A stretch of 6,645 nucleotides of DNA from JBIOJM01 sp044450785 (GTDB taxonomy: Bacteria > Planctomycetota > Planctomycetia > Isosphaerales > Isosphaeraceae). The position numbers and the translations under genes were made by a program. The stretch is taken from the NCBI GenBank assembly GCA_044450785.1, contig JBIOJM010000451.1:1-6645 (forward strand). The letters are read 5' to 3'. This document shows, in pieces, positions 1 to 5,375 of this stretch. Position 1 is the stretch's first letter; every line of letters begins with the position of its first letter. Below the pieces are notes generated by a model, which saw only the letters and a program-made list of their open reading frames with translations, ran no database searches and had not been told where the DNA came from.

Positions 1-572
<572 letters not shown>

Positions 573-602
573 ATCGGCATTCCGGACATCCCATTTCACA
601 CC

Positions 603-638
603 TTGACCATTGACGTGCACGGTCCTCTTCTAAACGTT
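603..638 (+). promoter_or_regulatory. Weak candidate promoter upstream of the 687 gene
   Basis: Two overlapping -35-like hexamers, TTGACC (603-608) and TTGACG (610-615), are followed by an AT-richer patch, TAAACG (631-636), about 15 bases after the second hexamer. The match to a sigma-70 -10 box is poor. The stretch sits 50-85 bases before the preferred GTG start, where a promoter would be expected if the gene is transcribed separately from cstA. This is a suggestion only. No operator or riboswitch-like structure is visible in the 573-686 gap, and no terminator hairpin follows the cstA stop. Confidence 0.2.
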
Positions 639-673
639 AAGATGGGTCGAAACTCCGCGCAGTCCTCGGTTAC

Positions 674-680
674 AGGGAGA
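674..680 (+). promoter_or_regulatory. Ribosome binding site deciding the GTG start at 687
   Basis: AGGGAGA lies with its GGGAG core (675-679) seven bases before GTG at 687-689. The in-frame alternatives, TTG at 603 and ATG at 642, have no comparable purine-rich element at the right distance. This supports 687 as the start. Confidence 0.6.
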
Positions 681-686
681 CGACCC

Positions 687-1433
687 GTGCCCGTTCCGCC
701 AGCCAATCCTGGAACGAAGCCTCCTGAAACGAAGCCGGCGCCGCGGCCGGCATTATCACCCCGCCCCGCGCCGGTCAATCCGATCGCACCAGCTAGTGCG
801 CCCGCGTCAGCGGACATCCCGATGGGCATTGCGATCTCGGCGGGAACGAACGAAGGCGGCACCGTGACGGCGCGAAAGGCCGGTGGCCTGCGCGACATGG
901 GCCTGGAGGTCAACCCGCACAAGGTCGGCGTCAAGGCCGCACTCCAGCATCTGGCCAAGGCGGTCAACATCGCGTTTCAGACTGACTTCGGCGAAAACTA
1001 TCTCGAGTCCGTCTACCAGGCGGCAATCGTTCGGCGCAACGAGGTTCAGATCATCCACAGGGAATACTTCGGATTCGGCGACAACTGGTTCGGCCAGTTC
1101 GGCCGCCTGATCCGCTCGTTGCAACTGACCCTTGAAGGGCCGGATCCTGCCTCGCCCGAAGGCCAGCAGCGCATCGCCGAGAAGGGGCCAGCGACGATCC
1201 GCGGCATCCTCAGCTTGATCGGCCGCAAGCTGGACCTGGTCGCCGAATACGAGGATCGCGTGCCGGCCTACGTCGAGCAGATGTTCGACCGGCTCGAAGG
1301 CTCCGGCATCATCCTCGGCTGGGACCGCAATGACTGGGAAATCTGGACAACAACCATCGGCCTCGATATCCGGATCGCACCGCGAGACGAGGTCACGGCC
1401 CAGGACGGAGCACCTCCGACATCGGCTCCCTGA
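687..1433 (+). CDS. Hypothetical protein with proline-rich N-terminus, 248 aa
   Basis: I do not recognise this family. From the GTG at 687 the protein has 248 residues. Residues 1-43 are a low-complexity Pro/Ala/Lys linker in which about one residue in three is proline, beginning PVPPANPGTKPPETKPAP. It has no convincing signal peptide or membrane segment. Residues about 67-220 look like a compact, mainly helical domain: amphipathic stretches around VGVKAALQHLAKAVNIAF and the helix GPATIRGILSLIGRKLDLVAEYEDRV, with aromatic clusters FGFGDNWFGQFG and GWDRNDWEIWTTTIGLDI. The C-terminus is again polar and Pro-rich. Two longer starts exist in frame (TTG 603, giving 276 aa; ATG 642) but lack a ribosome binding site, and the first coincides with a -35-like hexamer. 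The gene points toward the minus-strand operon and shares no obvious function with cstA. Codon pattern and length support a real gene; function is unknown. Confidence 0.72.
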   Translation: MPVPPANPGTKPPETKPAPRPALSPRPAPVNPIAPASAPASADIPMGIAISAGTNEGGTVTARKAGGLRDMGLEVNPHKVGVKAALQHLAKAVNIAFQTDFGENYLESVYQAAIVRRNEVQIIHREYFGFGDNWFGQFGRLIRSLQLTLEGPDPASPEGQQRIAEKGPATIRGILSLIGRKLDLVAEYEDRVPAYVEQMFDRLEGSGIILGWDRNDWEIWTTTIGLDIRIAPRDEVTAQDGAPPTSAP

Positions 1434-1439
1434 GAGCCG
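1423..1439 (+). terminator. Small hairpin spanning the stop codon of the 687 gene
   Basis: CGGCTC (1423-1428) pairs perfectly with GAGCCG (1434-1439) around a five-base loop that contains the TGA stop (1431-1433). The stem is six GC-rich pairs. No T-run follows, so it is not a canonical intrinsic terminator. It might slow termination of translation, protect the 3' end, or be chance in GC-rich DNA. Confidence 0.2.
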
Positions 1440-1628
1440 CCACGAGCGATCCGTGAAAAAGCCAAGGAACACGTCGGAAACAACTTCCCGATTAAGCTCC
1501 TCTGGTTTTCCGGGTGCCACTGGCTCTGCCAGTGCGCGCCCAAGCATGGGGACACTGGCATAGCCAGTGGCACACAACTACGAAGTCGCGAAGTTATTTC
1601 GGGCCCGTTCCAAGCCTCCACATTCCCA
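1434..1628. other. Convergent intergenic spacer
   Basis: This is the 195-base gap between the stop of the plus-strand 687 gene and the stop of the minus-strand sulfotransferase gene. It contains the nested hairpin at 1514-1573 and no supportable gene. Open frames crossing it are short or are extensions of antisense shadows. No classical hairpin-plus-T-run terminator is visible for either transcript, so the hairpin or Rho would have to separate them. Confidence 0.7.
1514..1573. repeat. Nested inverted repeat built from four ACTGGC/GCCAGT units (REP-like)
   Basis: The outer arms GTGCCACTGGCT (1514-1525) and AGCCAGTGGCAC (1562-1573) are perfect complements. After one mismatch, TGCCAGTG (1527-1534) pairs with CACTGGCA (1553-1560), giving a stem of about 20 pairs; CCC (1539-1541) can pair with GGG (1548-1550) in the loop. 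Each half is also a hairpin in itself: CACTGGC/GCCAGTG with a three-base loop at 1518-1534 and again at 1553-1569. The element is therefore either one long hairpin or two small ones, the layout of bacterial REP/BIME elements or a small palindromic MITE. It sits between convergent genes, where such elements often lie. No T-run flanks it on either strand. From memory, similar ACTGGC-based palindromes are dispersed in planctomycete genomes. Confidence 0.8.
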
Positions 1629-2237
1629 TCAAGCCGGGTCGCCCGCGAGCGCGTCGCCGGGCCGATCGATCAGGAACTTCCTGTTCCTGTACAGTGATGG
1701 ATCCACCGTTCTTGTCATCCGTTCCACGTTCCCCTTGCCGCCGAGGAACTCACACACACGTTCCGCCTGCGCTTCCGGTTCTTGGACAAGATCGTGGTAA
1801 TCGACGCGGAGGACCTCAATGTTTCGTTGTTGCCCTAGCCACTGGTGCAATCTCTCGAGGTGCAGGATGAAGGATCGTTTCATCTCCTCACGAGGCGCCG
1901 CCCCCCGCCCCAATCGCTCGAGCATCTTCTCCTGCGAGAGCAGCATCTCATCCAGGTCTCGTTCCATCAAGATAATTCGGTAACGTTCGTTCGGAGGAAG
2001 GTCGTACAAGAGTTGCGTCACCATCTTGAAGGCCTTTCCTCGTGTGTCCGGCAGCCAGGATGCATCCTGCTTGATTCGCTTCACTTTTTCGAATTCGTAG
2101 TATCCTCGGGGGTTGTCCGTGTCGGCGGCTCGAATGCTGTCCGTGACAACTTCCACACCACCGCTCTCGAGCATTTGCATCATCAATGAAGTGCCGCAGC
2201 GAGGCAACCCGGACACAATATTGATCGCGGAGTCCAT
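1629..2237 (-). CDS. PAPS-dependent sulfotransferase family protein, 202 aa
   Basis: It is predicted to transfer a sulfuryl group from 3'-phosphoadenylyl sulfate to a hydroxyl or amino acceptor. The N-terminus reads INIVSGLPRCGTSLMMQML. Residues 9-17 form the 5'-phosphosulfate binding loop (P-loop-like PRxGTS), with Cys14 where Ser is common. The second PAPS element, R-x7-S, is present as Arg93...Ser101 in MERDLDEMLLSQ after a hydrophobic strand. Other motifs are DNPRGYYEFE (41-50) and a C-terminal LYRNR (183-187). At 202 residues it is short for the superfamily, but both PAPS elements are intact. ATG at 2237 is preferred over the longer frame reaching 2465 because GGGAGG lies 10 bases upstream, the protein begins just before its first strand, and the longer form would overlap the preceding gene. 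It is the last visible gene of the minus-strand cluster, 32 bases after the membrane-protein gene. The acceptor is unknown; no signal peptide is seen, so it is probably cytoplasmic. Confidence 0.85.
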   Translation of the reverse strand: MDSAINIVSGLPRCGTSLMMQMLESGGVEVVTDSIRAADTDNPRGYYEFEKVKRIKQDASWLPDTRGKAFKMVTQLLYDLPPNERYRIILMERDLDEMLLSQEKMLERLGRGAAPREEMKRSFILHLERLHQWLGQQRNIEVLRVDYHDLVQEPEAQAERVCEFLGGKGNVERMTRTVDPSLYRNRKFLIDRPGDALAGDPA

Positions 2238-2247
2238 GGGCAAGTTG

Positions 2248-2253
2248 CCTCCC
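2248..2253 (-). promoter_or_regulatory. Ribosome binding site of the sulfotransferase gene
   Basis: GGGAGG on the minus strand (CCTCCC on plus) lies 10 bases upstream of the ATG at 2237-2235, within the 32-base gap after the preceding stop. It fixes the start and argues against the 76-residue in-frame extension. Confidence 0.65.
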
Positions 2254-2269
2254 TCGGGGAACGTGCCGA

Positions 2270-3112
2270 TCAGATGTTGACTTTGAACAACGAGCGAAAA
2301 CACAGAGCGGCGACCATGGACATGCCGAACCAGTAGATCACCCACCAGTTGGTGCCGGTCGTCCAGGACGAATGTTCTGGATAGCCGATCTCGATCGACT
2401 GGATCGTTGAGTCGGGAGCAAACGGCTCTTCGCACGGGTGCAGCAGAGCATCGGACCAGCCCCATCCCGGTCTACGCGTGCTCACTCGCATGAAACCATC
2501 ACTAATCGCGAGTTCCTTGTCCCTGGTCTGATCATCGGCCTGGAACACAAGGCGATGATGGCCGTTGCGGCGCGCCCTGATGTTCCAGCAGACCTGTCGC
2601 TTGCTGAGCACGCGGACCGGTCCGGTCGTGATCTCCATCGCGTCGGAGGGCTGGAGACGCACCTCGGGCAATGAGGATCCGGCTCTGCCGCTCAAATTCA
2701 GGGTCACGACGGCGTCTTCTCCGACTCGGAGGGGCCGAAACTGGTACCACAGGGCCAGTTGCGAGAGAAGCAGAGACACGGGCACGAGCATCACCAGCAT
2801 CGGCACAATGGAAAGAAGAAACAAACGGGAAGCGGACAACAGGAGGCGCCCCTGCGCGCGAAGGGCCACCGACGTGCTGTCCTTGAACAGCTTGATCGCG
2901 AGCAGATCAGCATTGATATCGTTCCTGACGCGCTTGATCGCATGCTGGTTGGACGTGTACTTGTAGACAAGCAGCAACAGCACCCCGGTCACCGCGGAGA
3001 CGATGGTGGCGGAAAGCCATCCCGGCAATATTCCGATGGGGGCGAGCAAGGACTTGCCGAGGGCGTTTGCCGCGGCGTCAAGCCAGACAACGACTCGCGT
3101 AAGAACGTCCAT
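2270..3112 (-). CDS. Three-helix membrane protein, Oxa1/EMC3/DUF106-like layout with a beta-rich insert, 280 aa
   Basis: It has three hydrophobic segments, at about residues 30-50 (LPGWLSATIVSAVTGVLLLL), 97-121 and 255-272. Between the first two is a charged, helical stretch (about 51-95) containing KYTSNQHAIKRVRND and IKLFKDSTSVALRAQGRLL. This order (helix, cytoplasmic helical hairpin, helix, late helix) is the layout of the Oxa1/YidC superfamily members known as DUF106/EMC3/TMCO1. Unlike those, about 130 residues separate helices 2 and 3 (about 124-253). They look beta-rich and Ig-like, with strands such as GEDAVVTLNLSG, LPEVRLQP and HHRLVFQADD, and by the positive-inside rule should face outward. 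It could be an insertase-like, chaperone or scaffold protein; the superfamily link is inferred from layout, not shown by a search. The ATG at 3112 overlaps the stop of the upstream small gene (TGATG), indicating translational coupling. A longer frame to 3331 would run across that small gene and is rejected. Confidence 0.78.
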   Translation of the reverse strand: MDVLTRVVVWLDAAANALGKSLLAPIGILPGWLSATIVSAVTGVLLLLVYKYTSNQHAIKRVRNDINADLLAIKLFKDSTSVALRAQGRLLLSASRLFLLSIVPMLVMLVPVSLLLSQLALWYQFRPLRVGEDAVVTLNLSGRAGSSLPEVRLQPSDAMEITTGPVRVLSKRQVCWNIRARRNGHHRLVFQADDQTRDKELAISDGFMRVSTRRPGWGWSDALLHPCEEPFAPDSTIQSIEIGYPEHSSWTTGTNWWVIYWFGMSMVAALCFRSLFKVNI

Positions 3113-3114
3113 CA
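3110..3114 (-). promoter_or_regulatory. TGATG stop/start overlap (translational coupling)
   Basis: On the minus strand the TGA of the 61-residue gene (3114-3112) shares its last base with the ATG of the membrane-protein gene (3112-3110). No strong ribosome binding site of its own is evident for the downstream gene, so reinitiation by the same ribosomes is the likely mode. Confidence 0.7.
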
Positions 3115-3297
3115 CTCGATGTATCCCAGCCCGCGGAGCTGGTCGGAGACCTGGCCCTCGTGCTCCTCGATCTTGAGCCGCTCGAGCTCTTTCTCGATGC
3201 AGTTGGCGATGAACTCCTCGACACTGCTGTACCCGGCGGCGGCCGCCGCGTGCTTCGCCCTGTCGAACAGGCTCGATTCGATCTTGACCTTGACCAC
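3112..3297 (-). CDS. Small ribbon-helix-helix-like protein with LGYIE C-terminal tail, 61 aa
   Basis: The N-terminus VKVKIESSLFDRAKHAAAAA, then GYSSVEEFIANCIEKELERL, reads as a short strand, a helix, a turn and a second helix, the order of a ribbon-helix-helix (CopG/Arc-type) dimerising unit. About 12 acidic, flexible residues follow, then QVSDQLRGLGYIE. Tails of the LxxLGYI type are, from memory, common at the C-termini of alkaline-phosphatase-superfamily hydrolases, yet the two hydrolases here end differently. It could be a DNA-binding regulator of the cluster, or a small dimeric adaptor for the hydrolases or the membrane protein. The start is GTG with a perfect AGGAGG eight bases upstream, strong support that this short frame is real. 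It lies 30 bases after the upstream hydrolase gene and overlaps the next gene by one base. Confidence 0.82.
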   Translation of the reverse strand: MVKVKIESSLFDRAKHAAAAAGYSSVEEFIANCIEKELERLKIEEHEGQVSDQLRGLGYIE

Positions 3298-3305
3298 GTG
3301 ACGGG

Positions 3306-3311
3306 CCTCCT
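3306..3311 (-). promoter_or_regulatory. Strong ribosome binding site for the 61-aa gene
   Basis: A perfect AGGAGG on the minus strand (CCTCCT on plus) is spaced eight bases from the GTG at 3297-3295. It is the best Shine-Dalgarno match I see in the window, and suggests the small protein is made at a higher rate than its neighbours. Confidence 0.8.
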
Positions 3312-3327
3312 ACTGCAAATCCGGTTC

Positions 3328-5373
3328 TCATGCGGAGAAGACGTTTTTTCCGACCATGCTTGGCGGGGCGGGCAGTCCGAACTCGGCCAGGATCGACGGA
3401 GCCAGATCGACCAGAGAAGGGGTCTTGCCGTGGATCGAGCGATTGCAGAACAAGACGCCGGGCACCTCGAGCGCGTCAGCGCAGTGGTCGGCGCTCCATG
3501 CCGAATCGTTGTCGAGAAGAACTTCGTCGGTGAGATCACCCAGGCAGGTGGCCCAAGATGCGCGATAGCCGCGGGCGTAGCCGATGATGAGGTCGGGCGC
3601 CAGACCGGTGGCGTTGCCGGAATAAATCTTGTCCGAGCGGTAGACGCCGCGCATGACTTTCTGGCCGTTCAAGTCGGTGACGGCCTCGAGCTGGCTCACC
3701 AGCTCGGTCAGGAGCGCTTCCCGCTGGTCGCCGGGCTCGACGATGCCGTCGCGCTCGCGACCCTTCATGTTCAAGTAAAGCCCGTTGATCCCCAGGCCGT
3801 ATGCGGCGGTCCGCGACCAGTCGACGTCCTGCATGATCGAGGTGCACTCGGGCGGGCCGAGATAGCCCAGGTTGCGCAACCAGGTATTGAGGTTGAACTG
3901 CCTGCCGAAGTTGGCGAAGCCGTGATCGCTCATCACGATGATGGTGGCGCGGCTGTCGTAACGGTCCACGAGGTCGCCGATCACGGCGTCGAGCTTCTGG
4001 TAGAGTCGATGGACGTGTCCGAAGTACTTCTTGGCCTCCGCGGCGGATCGGACCGGGTGTTCGTCGTCCGAGTTCCACCAGAATATGTGCGACTGGAGAT
4101 CGCTGCTGGAAAAATAGAAGAACAAGAGGCCGTCGTCGTAGTTTTCGACGGCGTATTCAAAGAGCGCGAGCCGCTCTTCGAGGACCATGCCGGCCTGCCT
4201 GGCGAATTCGTCGTCGACAAAAACTCCGTTCGACCGGGCCTTGTGGTCTTCCTGGAAGCCCGTGGTGTAGAACAGCCCGAGCCGCTTCGACACGTCCTGC
4301 ACGAAAGAGCCCGGCTCGGAGATCTTCAATGCGGGCGCGGACGGGTCCATGTTGACAGGGGTCACGTAAAGCCTGAAGTTGGGCGTGACTTCCTGAAGAT
4401 AGAAACGGCAGATCCCACTGACGTGCTTGCTCGGGAGGCGTGCCGGCATGGAGAGCGGGTAATCGAGCTTCGTCCACCGGCTCCATTCGCCGGCCTTCAA
4501 CAAGATCTTTTGATCCTGGACCTCGATCAGCGCCGCGTTGGCCTGGCGGTCGCGATGAACGAAGAATTCGACGTTGATCGGGCGGGGCTTCTTGAGGAAG
4601 CTGTGCTCAGGCCCGACGATGTGGGCCTTGGCCGTCTCTGCGTCGAACGTCAGCCTGGTTCGCTTTCCCCCCCCTTCGTCGACGGGTTCGGGCGGGCCGT
4701 TCTCGGCGAAGTGCTGGTAGGTTCCATAGGTACCCAGCATGTCCGGGGTACCCATGCCGGAGATGCACCGGTGGTGGCCGTGGTGGGACGGACTCGGCGG
4801 ATAGTTGGCCGGGAGGTCGTAGAACGTCGAGGGAATCCCCGCCGCATCGAGGTAGTCCCAGAACGGGACGCCCTGGCGGCGGAGCACGGTGGCGGGCGGT
4901 TTGTGATTGAATGGCCAGAAATCGAGCTGGACCCTATGGTCCCCCACGTCCCAGTACCCTTCGCCGGGGACGGTCTCCGCGGCGGAGTAGAAGGGGGCGC
5001 ACTGCTCCTGAGGATGCCGATGGATGAAATCGAAAATGCCGTGGGAGCCCGGACCGGCGCCGTTGATGAAGTTGGCCCAGGCGACCGGGCTCTGGGGTGG
5101 AACACTGGTGCCCAGGTCGGTGAATCCGCCGCGCGCGCGGAGTTTGTCGAGATTGGGAAGCAGGCCGGCCTTCATCATGCTTTCCGAGAGTCGGGGGTCC
5201 ATCCCATCGATGCCGATCACGATCACCTTCTTGCCGGCGCTCCGGGAGACCCGCCCCCGGCCGCCGAGCCAGTAGTTGCCCAAGCCCACTCCCGCGGCAC
5301 CCGCGGCCGCAACGGCGGCCGAGCCCGCCAGCAAGGTCCTTCGATTGATTTTGGGAAAAGCTGTATCAGCCAT
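3328..5373 (-). CDS. Alkaline-phosphatase-superfamily phosphohydrolase/phosphodiesterase (COG3379-like), Tat-type signal, 681 aa
   Basis: This is a complete metal-dependent hydrolase of the AlkP superfamily, closest by motif to predicted phosphohydrolase/phosphomutase and nucleotide-pyrophosphatase-type enzymes. The N-terminus INRRTLLAGSAAVAAAGAAG (9-28) is a twin-arginine-type signal or anchor, predicting export after folding. Metal ligands are recognisable in order: Asp56 in VIGIDGMDP; Ser95 in PPQSPVAW, the likely nucleophile; Asp425 and His429 in SSSDLQSHIFW; Asp483-His484 in MSDHGF; His630 in SADHC. NGAGPGSHGIFDF (104-116) is also typical. There is no sulfatase C/S-x-P-x-R motif, so phosphate-ester chemistry is more likely than sulfate-ester cleavage. 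Residues about 237-345 form a beta-rich inserted segment shared with the upstream paralogue. ATG at 5373 overlaps the upstream stop (TAATG). The physiological substrate is unknown. Confidence 0.9.
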   Translation of the reverse strand: MADTAFPKINRRTLLAGSAAVAAAGAAGVGLGNYWLGGRGRVSRSAGKKVIVIGIDGMDPRLSESMMKAGLLPNLDKLRARGGFTDLGTSVPPQSPVAWANFINGAGPGSHGIFDFIHRHPQEQCAPFYSAAETVPGEGYWDVGDHRVQLDFWPFNHKPPATVLRRQGVPFWDYLDAAGIPSTFYDLPANYPPSPSHHGHHRCISGMGTPDMLGTYGTYQHFAENGPPEPVDEGGGKRTRLTFDAETAKAHIVGPEHSFLKKPRPINVEFFVHRDRQANAALIEVQDQKILLKAGEWSRWTKLDYPLSMPARLPSKHVSGICRFYLQEVTPNFRLYVTPVNMDPSAPALKISEPGSFVQDVSKRLGLFYTTGFQEDHKARSNGVFVDDEFARQAGMVLEERLALFEYAVENYDDGLLFFYFSSSDLQSHIFWWNSDDEHPVRSAAEAKKYFGHVHRLYQKLDAVIGDLVDRYDSRATIIVMSDHGFANFGRQFNLNTWLRNLGYLGPPECTSIMQDVDWSRTAAYGLGINGLYLNMKGRERDGIVEPGDQREALLTELVSQLEAVTDLNGQKVMRGVYRSDKIYSGNATGLAPDLIIGYARGYRASWATCLGDLTDEVLLDNDSAWSADHCADALEVPGVLFCNRSIHGKTPSLVDLAPSILAEFGLPAPPSMVGKNVFSA

Positions 5374-5375
5374 TA
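5371..5375 (-). promoter_or_regulatory. TAATG stop/start overlap between the two hydrolase genes
   Basis: The TAA of the upstream paralogue (5375-5373) shares a base with the ATG of the 681-residue hydrolase (5373-5371). Only a weak AGG lies upstream of this ATG, so translational coupling is likely, which would favour balanced synthesis of the two paralogues. Confidence 0.7.

Noticed and set aside
1514..1573. CRISPR array or intrinsic terminator reading of the palindrome
   Set aside because: There are no regularly spaced identical direct repeats with unique spacers, and no T-run on either side. The symmetry fits a REP-like hairpin instead.
807..1577. 256-codon minus-strand frame opposite the 687 gene
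   Set aside because: It runs through the hairpin repeat and into the antisense of the Pro-rich region. It shows no motif or convincing ribosome binding site. It is best explained as an antisense shadow, though the plus-strand gene is itself unrecognised, so this rests on codon pattern and the ribosome binding site.
2238..2465. In-frame N-terminal extension of the sulfotransferase
   Set aside because: The added 76 residues are the out-of-frame reading of the membrane-protein gene. ATG 2237 has its own GGGAGG and starts directly before the PAPS-loop strand.
3113..3331. In-frame N-terminal extension of the membrane protein
   Set aside because: It overlaps the whole 61-aa gene in another frame and reads as Arg/Gly-rich low-complexity sequence. 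The TGATG overlap gives a better start at 3112.
5024..5275. Other short frames on both strands inside the hydrolase genes (this plus-strand one is an example)
   Set aside because: They have biased Arg/Pro/Ser composition, no start context and no motifs. They are alternate-frame readings of GC-rich genes.
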